Source: Desulfobulbaceae bacterium UBA5611 (GTDB lineage: Bacteria > Desulfobacterota > Desulfobulbia > Desulfobulbales > Desulfocapsaceae). Taken from it: a stretch of DNA of 15,264 nt. This document shows positions 1 to 7,412 of this stretch, piece after piece. Numbering within the stretch: position 1 is the stretch's first letter; each line of letters starts with the position of its first letter. Where the stretch lies: the NCBI GenBank assembly GCA_002424635.1, contig DIKT01000093.1, positions 1 to 15,264 on the forward strand, given 5' to 3'. Below the pieces are notes generated by a model, which was not told the DNA's origin, did not search any database, and worked only from the letters and a program-made list of their open reading frames with translations. The translations under genes and the position numbers were made by a program.

Positions 1-131
1 CTTCCAACTATAACTCCCGGCCCAGGGTGGCCGAGATACTGGTGGATGGCAGTACTTATCAAATAATCCGCTTACGGGAGACTTTTGAGTCACTGATCCA
101 GGGCGAGATTATGGCGGGCGGGGCGGCATAA
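1..131 (+). CDS. lysA: Diaminopimelate decarboxylase, C-terminal end (partial)
   Basis: The reading frame is open from the window edge (first full codon at 3) to a TAA at 129-131 and gives about 42 residues. It contains SNYNSRPRVAEILVDG followed by IIRLRETFESLI. This matches the conserved C-terminus of PLP-dependent diaminopimelate decarboxylase, where the YNSRPR stretch lies near the active site and the IRxRET(Y/F) stretch closes the beta-barrel. LysA converts meso-diaminopimelate to lysine, the last step of the pathway made by the genes that follow. Its stop overlaps the dapF start by one base (TAATG), so the two are probably translationally coupled. Only the tail is visible, so the identification rests on this short motif and on the context. 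Confidence 0.85.
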   Translation, partial: SNYNSRPRVAEILVDGSTYQIIRLRETFESLIQGEIMAGGAA

Positions 132-970
132 TGGACATTGCCTGGCCACTGCCTTTTACCAAGATGAGCGGCGCCGGCAATGATTTTATCGTCATTGATC
201 ACCGGCGGCTGCTGATTCCACCAGGGGAGCAGTCGGAGTTGGCCCAGAGAATATGTCGGCGGATGTTTTCGGTAGGAGCCGATGGCCTGATTCTTCTTGA
301 AGACTCAGCAGTGGCTGATTTCAGCTGGCGTTTTTATAACGCTGATGGTTCAGTGGCGGAGATGTGCGGCAATGGCGCCCGTTGTGCGGCCCGCTTTGCC
401 TACGTTAAAGGACTGGCCGGGGCTCGCATGTCTTTTGAAACCCTAGCTGGTATTATTGAGGCCGAGATCAGCAGTGATGATAGTGTCCGTCTGCGAATGA
501 CCGCCCCTTTTGATTTCCGGACCAAGCTGTCGGTAATGCTCGGTGGCCGGGAAAGACTACTGTCCTTTGTTAATAGTGGCGTGCCCCATGCCGTGCTCTT
601 TGTCGATGCTGCAGAGGATGTGCCGCTCAAGGAATGGGGCCAGATCATCCGTTTTCATCCCTTGTTCCAGCCAGCCGGCACCAATGTTAATTTCGTTAAG
701 AAAATTGCCGACAATACCATTCTGGTGCGGACTTATGAACGAGGCGTTGAGGATGAAACTATGGCCTGTGGCACCGGGGCGGTTGCTTCTGCGCTTTTTG
801 CCGCTCTTGCGGGCCTGGTGCAGTCGCCGGTGGCAATCAGAACCTCAGGCGGCGATCGACTGACTATTTTCTTTGATCTGCAGGAGGGGCCGCTGGCGGA
901 TAATGTTTTTCTCCAGGGTCCGGCCCGGATTATTTATGAAGGCAGTCTGACGGCGGAAGCCTTGCTTTAA
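131..970 (+). CDS. dapF: Diaminopimelate epimerase
   Basis: This 279-residue protein has the usual length of DapF. It interconverts LL- and meso-diaminopimelate in the cytoplasm, supplying meso-DAP for peptidoglycan and for LysA. The N-terminus reads FTKMSGAGNDFIVID, the family signature. The two catalytic cysteines of the two-base, cofactor-independent mechanism are both present: C79 in EMCGNGARC and C213 in ETMACGTGAVA, one in each of the two similar halves. The substrate-contacting stretch GTNVNFV is at about residues 183-189. The ATG at 131 overlaps the lysA stop, and a G-rich segment just upstream may act as ribosome binding site. It is the second gene of a lysA-dapF-dapA-dapB run. Confidence 0.97.
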   Translation: MDIAWPLPFTKMSGAGNDFIVIDHRRLLIPPGEQSELAQRICRRMFSVGADGLILLEDSAVADFSWRFYNADGSVAEMCGNGARCAARFAYVKGLAGARMSFETLAGIIEAEISSDDSVRLRMTAPFDFRTKLSVMLGGRERLLSFVNSGVPHAVLFVDAAEDVPLKEWGQIIRFHPLFQPAGTNVNFVKKIADNTILVRTYERGVEDETMACGTGAVASALFAALAGLVQSPVAIRTSGGDRLTIFFDLQEGPLADNVFLQGPARIIYEGSLTAEALL

Positions 971-1046
971 GCCATCATTTAAAAATATAACAGTAAAAAT
1001 AATATTATTTCTGTCACGACAAGTCATATCAGGAGAAGACTATATC

Positions 1047-1928
1047 ATGAACAAGTATTACGGCGCCAGCGTTGCTATTGTGACCCCGTTTATCAATGGT
1101 GAAGTAGATGAGAAGGGCCTGATCGATCTTATTGAGTTTCAGATCGCGGGCGGCACCCATGGCATTATTCCTTGCGGGACTACAGGCGAATCGGCCACCC
1201 TTGATTTTGCTGAGCATAAGCGGGTTATTGAACTGACCGTCAAGACGGTTGCCGGCCGGATTCCGGTCATTGCCGGTACCGGGGCCAATAATACCAAGGA
1301 GGCGATCGAGCTGTCACAGAGCGCCCTGGACAGTGGCGCCGATGCGGTCCTGTCGGTGACGCCTTATTATAACAAGCCCAGCCAGGAAGGTCTGTATCTC
1401 CATTTTAAGACCATAGCCGAGGCCGTTGATATCCCTATGTTTCTGTATAATGTGCCTGGTCGGACCGCCATTAATATGCTCCCGGAAACGGTTGCCCGTC
1501 TGGCTGGAGTGCCGAACATTATCGGCATTAAAGAGGCCTGCGGCAGCCTCCAGCAGATCAGCGAAATAATCAGGCGGTGTCCGACTGACTTTATTGTCCT
1601 CTCCGGTGATGATTTTACTGCCATGCCCACGGTTTTAATCGGCGGCAAAGGGGTCATTTCCGTTACTTCCAATGTTGAACCCCGCGGTATGGCAGATTTG
1701 ATGGAGGCCGCTCTGGCCGGGGACCTGAAAAAGGCCAATGAGATTCATTATCGCCTGTTCCCGCTGATGACGGCCATGTTCTGTGCGCCTAATCCCGTGC
1801 CTGCGAAAAAGGGCGTTGAATTAATGGGTAAGATCAAAGATGGTCTGCCCCGCTTGCCATTGTCAGCCATCGATAAAGCCGCTCTGGCCTCATTATCGGC
1901 TGCCATGCAAGAGGCCGGTTTGCTGTAA
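1047..1928 (+). CDS. dapA: 4-hydroxy-tetrahydrodipicolinate synthase
   Basis: This 293-residue TIM-barrel aldolase condenses pyruvate with aspartate semialdehyde, the committed step to diaminopimelate and lysine. Active-site residues are visible: GTTGES with T45 and T46, Y108 in the TPYYNKP stretch, Y134 and R139 in YNVPGR, and the Schiff-base lysine K162 in IGIKEA. A clear AGGAGAAG ribosome binding site at 1031-1038 supports the ATG at 1047. The 76-bp gap after dapF holds an AT-only palindrome (996-1009) but no obvious promoter, so co-transcription with dapF is likely. Lysine feedback inhibition is common in the family but cannot be judged from the sequence. Confidence 0.97.
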   Translation: MNKYYGASVAIVTPFINGEVDEKGLIDLIEFQIAGGTHGIIPCGTTGESATLDFAEHKRVIELTVKTVAGRIPVIAGTGANNTKEAIELSQSALDSGADAVLSVTPYYNKPSQEGLYLHFKTIAEAVDIPMFLYNVPGRTAINMLPETVARLAGVPNIIGIKEACGSLQQISEIIRRCPTDFIVLSGDDFTAMPTVLIGGKGVISVTSNVEPRGMADLMEAALAGDLKKANEIHYRLFPLMTAMFCAPNPVPAKKGVELMGKIKDGLPRLPLSAIDKAALASLSAAMQEAGLL

Positions 1929-1942
1929 GGCGTTCAGTTTTT

Positions 1943-1999
1943 AGTGCCTTACAGATTGTTTTCTTGTTTTTTTTGCAAAAAAAATCTGCGAAAGGCACT
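1943..1999 (+). other. Hairpin between dapA and dapB
   Basis: The arm AGTGCCTTACAGATT (1943-1957) pairs with AATCTGCGAAAGGCACT (1983-1999), with a small asymmetric bulge in the stem. Inside the loop, eight T (1967-1974) and eight A (1977-1984) are separated by GC and can extend the structure. It lies 15 bp after the dapA stop and about 67 bp before dapB. With no T-tract after the 3' arm it is not a standard terminator. It could be an RNA processing or stability element, or a partial attenuator inside the operon. Function is unknown. Confidence 0.5.
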
Positions 2000-2066
2000 T
2001 ATCCCGTTCATCGGGGTTAGAATTATAGTTCTAACAGTTTTATATATTTGGAGCGAAAGGAAGATA

Positions 2067-2876
2067 ATGATCAATGTTATTGTGGCCGGGGCCTCCGGTC
2101 GGATGGGGCAGCGGGTCGGTTATATGGTGCAGGAACATCCTGGTTTGCATTATGCCGCCGCCTTCGAGGCGGCCGGCAGTCCCGCTATTGGCCGGGATCC
2201 CGGCGAGATGGCGGGCTGGGGAACAGCCGGGATTACCATTGCCGAAGGTCTCGAGGCGGTAATTGATCAAGGTGATGTCCTGATCGATTTTACCTTTCAT
2301 GAGGCGACCATGAAATTTGCCCGGCTGGCCGCCCAAAAAAACAAGGCCATGGTCATTGGCACGACCGGACTGACGCCGGATAATCTGCAGGAACTGGCCA
2401 GCCTGGCCCGGCATTTTCCCTGTGTCCAGGCCCCCAATATGGCCGTCGGCGTCAATGTCCTCTTTAAACTGGCGGCCAGAACAGCGGCTATCTTAGGTGA
2501 TGACTACGATATTGAGATTGTTGAGGCCCATCATAACAAGAAAAAAGATGCCCCCAGCGGGACGGCCCTGAAACTGGCGGAGATGGCGGCTGCCGGCGTA
2601 AATCGTGATCTGGCGGAGGTTGGTGTCTATGCGCGCCACGGCATGATTGGCGAACGCAGCAAAAAAGAGATTGGCATCCAGACGATCCGTGGCGGTGATA
2701 TTGTCGGCGAGCATACCATTTATTTTGCCGGTCCTGGTGAGCGTATTGAAATTACCCATCGGGCTCACAGTCGCGATAATTTTGCCAAGGGAGCGGCCAC
2801 TGCCGCAGCCTGGGTTGTAGGCCAAAAACCCGGTCTTTATTCTATGTTTGATGTCCTGGGTTTGCAGGATCTCTAG
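2067..2876 (+). CDS. dapB: 4-hydroxy-tetrahydrodipicolinate reductase
   Basis: This enzyme reduces the DapA product to tetrahydrodipicolinate using NAD(P)H. The N-terminal Rossmann nucleotide-binding motif is VAGASGRMG (residues 6-14). The catalytic signature is EAHHNKKKDAPSGTAL (153-168), with H155 and K159 in the positions of the E. coli catalytic His and Lys. From the ATG at 2067 the protein has 269 residues, the usual length. The frame is open further upstream to 1944, but that extension encodes a non-homologous segment across the intergenic hairpin. The AAAGGAAG at 2056-2063 supports the later start. It follows dapA in the lysine operon. Confidence 0.97.
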   Translation: MINVIVAGASGRMGQRVGYMVQEHPGLHYAAAFEAAGSPAIGRDPGEMAGWGTAGITIAEGLEAVIDQGDVLIDFTFHEATMKFARLAAQKNKAMVIGTTGLTPDNLQELASLARHFPCVQAPNMAVGVNVLFKLAARTAAILGDDYDIEIVEAHHNKKKDAPSGTALKLAEMAAAGVNRDLAEVGVYARHGMIGERSKKEIGIQTIRGGDIVGEHTIYFAGPGERIEITHRAHSRDNFAKGAATAAAWVVGQKPGLYSMFDVLGLQDL

Positions 2877-2893
2877 TATTGTGTGATTAACAA

Positions 2894-3412
2894 ATGACCC
2901 TGGCCGTTATTGGTTTCGGCTCCAATCTGGGTAATGGCCCCCATCTGGTACAGAGCGCGTGGACGCGTTTTAGCTTAGAACCAAAAATAGCGCCACTGCA
3001 GTTGTCAGCGCTCTATGTGACAGAGGCCGTCGGCATGGTCAGCTCTTCTCTTTTTACCAATGCGGTGGGCCTGATCGACACCGACCTGGATCCTTCCGAG
3101 CTGTTGCATCTCTTATTGCAAGTTGAGAGGGAGTATGGGAGAGTGCGGGATACGGATGAAGAGGGCTATCAGGATCGCTTTCTTGACCTGGATCTGCTCT
3201 ATTTTGGGGAAATAGTGTGCCAACTGCCGGATCTTATTCTGCCGCATCCCCATATTGCCAGCCGTCTTTTTGTCCTTGCCCCGCTGGCCCAGTTACTACC
3301 CGACTTCAACGATCCTGTAAGCGGTCAGACGGCCGAGCAGATGTATCAGCTGCTTCTCAGCCGAATTGAGAAGGGCGACCTGCCGGCCCAGCACATTTCC
3401 CGACTGGCATGA
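2894..3412 (+). CDS. folK: 2-amino-4-hydroxy-6-hydroxymethyldihydropteridine pyrophosphokinase (HPPK)
   Basis: This 172-residue protein transfers pyrophosphate from ATP to 6-hydroxymethyl-dihydropterin in folate synthesis. The family motifs appear in order: the N-terminal GFGSNLGN, FTNAV at about residue 55, VEREYGRVR, the DRFLDLDLLYF core holding the Mg2+-binding aspartates, and LPHPHIASRLFVLAPL. The DLDLL core is intact, although the residues just before it (YQD) differ from the common GPR. The start lies 17 bp after the dapB stop with only a weak ribosome binding site, so expression probably depends on read-through from the dap operon. A folate gene at the end of a lysine operon points to co-transcription, not to a shared pathway. 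Confidence 0.93.
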   Translation: MTLAVIGFGSNLGNGPHLVQSAWTRFSLEPKIAPLQLSALYVTEAVGMVSSSLFTNAVGLIDTDLDPSELLHLLLQVEREYGRVRDTDEEGYQDRFLDLDLLYFGEIVCQLPDLILPHPHIASRLFVLAPLAQLLPDFNDPVSGQTAEQMYQLLLSRIEKGDLPAQHISRLA

Positions 3413-3448
3413 GCATGGTAAAAGCTAAGTCACCGGGAAAGGAATAAT

Positions 3449-3476
3449 TCGACATTTGTCTGGGACTGACTATAAT
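3449..3476 (+). promoter_or_regulatory. Candidate sigma70-type promoter before the YHS gene
   Basis: TCGACA (3449-3454, 5 of 6 matches to the -35 consensus) is followed after 16 bp by a perfect TATAAT (3471-3476). The start codon of the YHS gene is at 3512, leaving a leader of about 30 nt. It lies in the 99-bp gap after folK and would separate the YHS-transaldolase pair from the lysine operon. Confidence 0.6.
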
Positions 3477-3511
3477 ATAAAAGGTTTTTTAACAGAATAA
3501 ATGAAACTAAG

Positions 3512-3781
3512 ATGACTCCTTTAAAGTTAGTAGTTCTGATCATTCTGTTTTATATTGGTTATCGTCTGCTTACTGGCATTGCTAAGAACAAAGGAGACAA
3601 TAAACAATCAGCAGAAAAATCCGCCTCTCAGGCGGCTGAGAAGCTGGTGGAGGACCCGGTTTGTCATACCCTCGTGCCCCAGGGGCAGGCTCTACGGTTG
3701 CAGCATGAAGATGAGATTTATTATTTTTGCAGTGAGGAATGCTGCAATCGATTTATTAGGGAGAAAGGAGAGAAAAAATGA
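3512..3781 (+). CDS. Small membrane-anchored YHS-domain protein
   Basis: This is an 89-residue protein. Residues about 4-22 form one hydrophobic segment (LKLVVLIILFYIGYRLL), likely a membrane anchor. A polar, Lys/Gln/Ala-rich linker follows, then a YHS-type domain from about residue 47: DPVCHTLVP, then YYFCSEECCNRF. YHS domains carry Cys residues in this arrangement and are associated with metal binding or metal-linked enzymes. Here the cysteines are at DPVC and at FCSEECC. The role of this stand-alone form is not known. Its TGA overlaps the next ATG (ATGA at 3778-3781), so it is translationally coupled to the transaldolase gene, though no functional link is evident. Confidence 0.8.
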   Translation: MTPLKLVVLIILFYIGYRLLTGIAKNKGDNKQSAEKSASQAAEKLVEDPVCHTLVPQGQALRLQHEDEIYYFCSEECCNRFIREKGEKK

Positions 3782-4422
3782 AATTTTTTATAGATACCGC
3801 CAATATTGATGAGATTAAAAAAGGTGTGGCCATGGGTATGGTCGATGGCGTTACTACTAACCCGTCGCTGATCGCCCGAGAAAACAAGCCTTTTGAGGAT
3901 ATTATTGCCGAGATCTGTCAGGTGGTCGATGGCCCGGTCAGTGCCGAAGTGATCAGTCTTAATGCTGAAGGTATGGTCAAAGAGGCCAAGATCCTGGCGG
4001 CCATGAGTGATAAGATTGTGATTAAGATTCCCATGATTATGGAGGGGATGAAGGCAGTCAAAGAACTCACCTCCCTGGGAATCAACACCAACGTAACCCT
4101 GGTCTTTTCCGCAGCCCAAGCGCTTCTGGCTGCTAAGGCCGGTGCCACCTATGTCAGTCCTTTTGTCGGCCGGTTGGATGATCTCGGCCAGCACGGCATG
4201 GAGTTGATCAGTGAGATCATGACCATCTATCGTAATTATGACTACCAGAGTGAGGTCATTGTGGCCAGCATCAGAAATCCTCTCCATGTGCTGGATGCGG
4301 CCATGATCGGCGCTGATATTGCCACCATCCCCCTCAAGATAATTGAACAGCTGGCCAATCATCCCTTAACGACTTTGGGAGTCGAACAATTTCTGGCAGA
4401 CTGGGAAAAAAGAAAAAAATAA
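3778..4422 (+). CDS. tal: TalC-type small transaldolase
   Basis: This 214-residue protein belongs to the short transaldolase/fructose-6-phosphate aldolase family. Landmarks are FIDTANIDEI at the N-terminus, GVTTNPSLI, the Schiff-base lysine K83 in IVIKIPM, and YVSPFVGRLDD. Two positions separate the subfamilies. True FSA enzymes have Gln (in AQV) and Tyr (in APYVNR), whereas this protein has E57 (in SAEV) and F130 (in SPFVGR), as transaldolases do. I therefore call it a transaldolase of the non-oxidative pentose phosphate pathway, moving a dihydroxyacetone unit between sugar phosphates. It starts inside the stop codon of the YHS gene, after a good GGAGAG ribosome binding site. Confidence 0.93.
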   Translation: MKFFIDTANIDEIKKGVAMGMVDGVTTNPSLIARENKPFEDIIAEICQVVDGPVSAEVISLNAEGMVKEAKILAAMSDKIVIKIPMIMEGMKAVKELTSLGINTNVTLVFSAAQALLAAKAGATYVSPFVGRLDDLGQHGMELISEIMTIYRNYDYQSEVIVASIRNPLHVLDAAMIGADIATIPLKIIEQLANHPLTTLGVEQFLADWEKRKK

Positions 4423-4514
4423 TTTTTGTCTTCTTGGCTGAACCTGTTATTGTTAAGGGTGTCTTGAAAAATGAGAATTTCGCTATATAGGGTTGTCAGA
4501 TAGAAAAGGTGAAC

Positions 4515-5201
4515 ATGGGGACATCCTGGAGATTGTTGGTGTTGACTGGGCTGGCAACAGTGCTTTATGGTCCCTCTCTGGTCTGGGCAGATATTTATAC
4601 TTCTGTGGATGCCAAAGGGAGACAATTTTTTACCAATGTCCCTGCCGCCAGCCAATCGCGGCTCTATATGAGCGAACCGGCTATTATAAAACCGTCAGGG
4701 CGTGCCTGGCCTGAGGTCCGGGTCGGCGGCCGCCGTGCTTCACCAGGAAGCAGTCTTGCTTATGATCAGCATATCCAGCGCAGCGGTCATCGTTACAATA
4801 TTGATCCCCATCTTATCAAGGCAATCATCAAAACAGAATCTGATTTTGATTGTTATGCCAGTTCGGCTAAGGGAGCCCAAGGGCTTATGCAACTCATGCC
4901 GGGTACTGCCAGGGATCTAAAAGTCTTTGATTCCTTCGATGCCCGGGCCAATATAGAGGGTGGCACGCGCTATTTCCGGACAATGCTTGACATCTTTAAC
5001 GGTAATATCCCTTTGAGTCTTGCTGCTTATAATGCCGGTCCCAATCTGGTTAAACGGTTAAATCGGATTCCGCAAATCCCTGAGACTGAACAATATATTA
5101 AACGCGTTCTCCACCATTATAAAGAATATAAACTGTCAGGCCGGCCGGCGTCTTCTTTAGGATCTGGTATCAAAGTGGGCGATCTGATGGTGCAAAATTA
5201 A
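4515..5201 (+). CDS. Secreted lytic transglycosylase with N-terminal DUF4124-like segment
   Basis: From the ATG at 4515 this gives 228 residues; a GTG two codons upstream (4509) is the alternative. AAGG at 4506-4509 is well spaced for the ATG. Residues 1-25 form a signal peptide ending SLVWA, so the protein is exported. The next stretch, DIYTSVDAKGRQFFTNVP, resembles DUF4124. An SLT domain follows from about residue 84: the catalytic glutamate is E108 in KTESDF, followed by GAQGLMQLMPGTA and, at about 169-176, LAAYNAGP. Such enzymes cleave the glycan strand of peptidoglycan and form 1,6-anhydro-muramic ends. The domain order resembles MltC/Slt-like proteins common in Desulfobacterota. The precise physiological role (recycling, or insertion of envelope machines) cannot be told. 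Confidence 0.9.
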   Translation: MGTSWRLLVLTGLATVLYGPSLVWADIYTSVDAKGRQFFTNVPAASQSRLYMSEPAIIKPSGRAWPEVRVGGRRASPGSSLAYDQHIQRSGHRYNIDPHLIKAIIKTESDFDCYASSAKGAQGLMQLMPGTARDLKVFDSFDARANIEGGTRYFRTMLDIFNGNIPLSLAAYNAGPNLVKRLNRIPQIPETEQYIKRVLHHYKEYKLSGRPASSLGSGIKVGDLMVQN

Positions 5202-5235
5202 AAAGAGTAACAAGGCTGTTTGCCGGGAATAAGAA

Positions 5236-5802
5236 ATGGATCACCTAGTAACTTTGCCCAACATCCTGACGGGACTGCGTTTTGCCATGATTCCGGTGCT
5301 GATTGTGTTGTTTTCCATAGAGCAGACTATAATCATCGGTCTGGTCACATTTTTTGTTTTTGTCTTTGCCGCCCTGACTGATCTGGTCGATGGTTACTTT
5401 GCCAGAAAATACAAGAGCGAGACCACCCTGGGCAAGCTTATGGATCCGCTGGCTGATAAAGTGCTGGTGGCAACAGCCCTGATTATGCTGATCCCTATGG
5501 GGCGGATTCCGGCCTGGATTTGTCTGCTGATTATCTGCCGGGAGATTATTATTACCGGCTTTAGAGGTCTGGCCGCATCGACCGGTGTGGTTGTGGCCGC
5601 CGGCCAAATCGGCAAAATCAAAAGTAATTTTCAGTATTTCGGCATTAGTTTCCTGATTTTTCCTCTTGGGGTCCTGCCGATACCATATCTTCATAACATC
5701 GGCCAGGTGCTGGTCTATATCAGCCTGGCTATGGCCATCTGGTCAGGTATAGATTATTTTTATAATCTGCGGAATATCTTTCAGGAAACAGTCAAGTCCT
5801 AA
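5236..5802 (+). CDS. pgsA: CDP-diacylglycerol-glycerol-3-phosphate 3-phosphatidyltransferase
   Basis: This 188-residue integral membrane enzyme makes phosphatidylglycerophosphate from CDP-diacylglycerol and glycerol-3-phosphate. The complete CDP-alcohol phosphatidyltransferase signature is present at residues 49-74: D49, D52-G53, A56-R57, G66, D70 and D74. The N-terminus LPNILTGLRFAMIPVLI is typical of PgsA. Several hydrophobic segments (about 16-28, 32-50, 76-92, 96-118 and C-terminal ones) fit the six-helix family topology. It starts 34 bp after the transglycosylase stop and is likely in the same transcript. Other CDP-alcohol transferases cannot be fully excluded, but the N-terminal motif and length favour PgsA. 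Confidence 0.93.
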   Translation: MDHLVTLPNILTGLRFAMIPVLIVLFSIEQTIIIGLVTFFVFVFAALTDLVDGYFARKYKSETTLGKLMDPLADKVLVATALIMLIPMGRIPAWICLLIICREIIITGFRGLAASTGVVVAAGQIGKIKSNFQYFGISFLIFPLGVLPIPYLHNIGQVLVYISLAMAIWSGIDYFYNLRNIFQETVKS

Positions 5803-5821
5803 CGCTAAGTAGCCATTTTTC

Positions 5822-5850
5822 TTGACAGACCAGGAGAGGAAAGGTATTAA
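5822..5850 (+). promoter_or_regulatory. Promoter of tRNA-Leu
   Basis: A perfect TTGACA (5822-5827) is followed after exactly 17 bp by TATTAA (5845-5850, 4 of 6 matches to TATAAT). Predicted transcription would start at about 5857, 24 nt before the tRNA. It lies in the gap between pgsA and the tRNA. Confidence 0.7.
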
Positions 5851-5880
5851 ATTGTAACTTTACAGCTACTAAGTTTTTTT

Positions 5881-5967
5881 GCCGGAGTGGTGAAACTGGT
5901 AGACGCACGGGACTCAAAATCCCGCGGGGGCAACCCCATGTCGGTTCGATTCCGACCTCCGGCACCA
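5881..5967 (+). tRNA. tRNA-Leu (anticodon CAA)
   Basis: The acceptor stem GCCGGAG pairs perfectly with CTCCGGC, followed by discriminator A and an encoded CCA (5965-5967). The anticodon stem CGGGA/TCCCG encloses the loop CTCAAAA, giving anticodon CAA at 5915-5917, which reads UUG. A long variable arm (GGGG/CCCC) marks a class II tRNA, as expected for leucine. The T-arm GTCGG-TTCGATT-CCGAC is canonical. The 3' end of this gene is duplicated at 8129, marking it as an integration target. Confidence 0.97.
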
Positions 5968-5981
5968 AAATAATTTAAGCG
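5957..5981 (+). repeat. 25-bp direct repeat, left copy (attL-like)
   Basis: This segment comprises the last 11 nt of the tRNA (CTCCGGCACCA) and the next 14 nt (AAATAATTTAAGCG). It recurs without mismatch at 8129-8153. A perfect repeat starting inside a tRNA 3' end and bounding a foreign-looking insert is the classic footprint of a tyrosine-recombinase integration. Confidence 0.85.
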
Positions 5982-6020
5982 CAATTCTAAGAAAATCTTA
6001 GAATTGCGCTTTTGTTGTTT
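5977..6020 (+). terminator. Strong hairpin terminator after tRNA-Leu, possibly bidirectional
   Basis: AAGCGCAATTCTAAGA (5977-5992) pairs perfectly over 16 bp with 5996-6011 around an AAA loop, followed by TTTTGTTGTTT. It terminates the tRNA on the + strand. On the - strand the hairpin is followed by AAATTATTTT, so it may also terminate hipBA. Its left arm begins with AAGCG, the last five bases of the direct repeat, so the terminator is built across the repeat boundary. Confidence 0.85.
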
Positions 6021-6146
6021 GGTCTGCTCAAACAGTTGAGCGGTTATGCATTAATAGTGGGGGGACGAGGGTCAGGTCTTGAAAAGCAATATTTTGTTTC
6101 TCAGTTACCAGAACGTCCTTCAGTCCTCCAACTTTTCCAGCACTTA

Positions 6147-7412
6147 TCATCGCTCGATGGAAAATGGGTTGAGAAATTGACGTCCCCACAGATTGTTTTT
6201 ATCAACCGGGCTCAGCTCCGCTTCTCCACAGACCCTCTCCCAATTGTCGCGAATGGCTGTCTCTATCTGGTCAATCGAATCGACCGCTGCCTGCCGGGAA
6301 AGCAAGAAGTGATGCGCGGCAGCAAGGCAGGTTTTGAGCTGACTGAACCTGTCTCCTCCGGTTATGAGCATGGCCTGAGTCGCTTCATTGCCGGCACGAC
6401 CTTGAGGGCAAATATCGTAGGCCGGCGTCAAAGTAAGCTCTTTTCCATTCCAAAAAGCGGCGTGATTACGGGCGTGATCATCGTTATTGCCGCACAAGAT
6501 ATTAAAAACCAGCCGACCATAAAGCTCCTTGAGGGTTTCTCCTGGTTGCGTAAAACGATGGCGAATGATTTCCGCAAGGTCTTCATAGCTGGCATAACGT
6601 GCCGTCATCTCACTTAAGCCGAACATGGTCAGGGCGGAAACCATGGATTTTCGAGCCCATCCGGAATCGAGCGCAATGCGGTCGAAGCGCTCAATCAACA
6701 AAACATCCTTACCGGCCGCTTTTACCAGCTTGACTGCAGCTGCCTTAAGCCCTGCAATTGAAGCCAATCTCATGGCAACGTATTCGGCTTTGACGACGCT
6801 GTAGAGATCACTGCTGGACGAAAATTTAGCAATATACTTGGTGCCCTGATCTTCTATCAAGGCCTTGGGGCGGGCACCGCCAATGGAGCTGCCATGGAAT
6901 AGCGCCTGATCAAGCTCGGCGGTTAAGGGAATACCTTGCTCAACCCGTGCGGCCGATTCCAGTAATTCTTCCAGGCCGGCATTATTTGGAGTTCTATGAA
7001 CGAATTCCGTTGGTGAACGCTGAAAATCAAGGGCCCCAATCCGATCAGACCCCGATTCCAGGAGATAGGTGAGCTCATCTAAGCTGCCGGTATCCGTATC
7101 CCGACCTTTCAGCCCGAATTGTTTGTTGATGATAACGCGCCGCCCCCAAGCATCGGGCGCAGCATCCCGAATGCAATTGGGTATCTCCAGGTCGCCTAGC
7201 AAGGGTAACACCCCGGCCCGCAAAGGCAATTCCGGCTCATAAATCGGAATGGCAGGATTCTTGTCGTCTGTCCGCTCAAGATAGCTTTTGCCATAGTTGA
7301 AATGGATAGTGCCGTTATCCGCTTCAAGCTTACCGGCGACCACAGGTTGCGTTTCTCCGGGAAGCCATATCCAGACAAAGGCTTCTTTATTTTGCGGTTT
7401 AGAAGTCATCAT
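6147..7412 (-). CDS. hipA: HipA-family serine/threonine kinase toxin
   Basis: This 421-residue protein is close to the usual length of HipA. E. coli HipA phosphorylates glutamyl-tRNA synthetase and triggers dormancy; the target here is unknown. The N-terminal HipA_N domain spans about 10-130 (GKSYLE, LPLRAGVLPLLGDL, PDAWGRRVI). The kinase core has SSIGGARPKALI (176-187; S176 or S177 may be the autophosphorylation serine), YIAKF, LLIERFDR (239-245), the catalytic GNNDDHARNHAAF (308-320) and the metal-binding AYDICP (331-336). All key motifs look intact. The ATG at 7412 overlaps the end of hipB by 14 bp and has AAGGCGG upstream, a coupled antitoxin-toxin arrangement. The longer open frame to 7457 lies inside hipB. 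Confidence 0.95.
   Translation of the reverse strand: MMTSKPQNKEAFVWIWLPGETQPVVAGKLEADNGTIHFNYGKSYLERTDDKNPAIPIYEPELPLRAGVLPLLGDLEIPNCIRDAAPDAWGRRVIINKQFGLKGRDTDTGSLDELTYLLESGSDRIGALDFQRSPTEFVHRTPNNAGLEELLESAARVEQGIPLTAELDQALFHGSSIGGARPKALIEDQGTKYIAKFSSSSDLYSVVKAEYVAMRLASIAGLKAAAVKLVKAAGKDVLLIERFDRIALDSGWARKSMVSALTMFGLSEMTARYASYEDLAEIIRHRFTQPGETLKELYGRLVFNILCGNNDDHARNHAAFWNGKELTLTPAYDICPQGRAGNEATQAMLITGGDRFSQLKTCLAAAHHFLLSRQAAVDSIDQIETAIRDNWERVCGEAELSPVDKNNLWGRQFLNPFSIER

Noticed and set aside
996..1009. AT-only palindrome AAATAATATTATTT between dapF and dapA
   Set aside because: It is a low-complexity palindrome that would form only a weak structure; there is no promoter or terminator context to support a role.
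1944..2066. Upstream extension of dapB to give 310 residues
   Set aside because: The extra 41 residues run through the intergenic hairpin and precede the Rossmann motif, which normally starts at the N-terminus; the later ATG has a ribosome binding site.
4464..4491. Possible promoter before the lytic transglycosylase (TTGAAA with TATATA or TATAGG)
   Set aside because: The spacing (14 or 16 bp) and the -10 match are poor for either choice, so I did not list it as a feature.
6012..6617. A 201-codon open frame on the + strand
   Set aside because: It lies almost wholly antisense to the well-supported hipA kinase core, begins within the terminator region, and its translation shows no recognisable domain.
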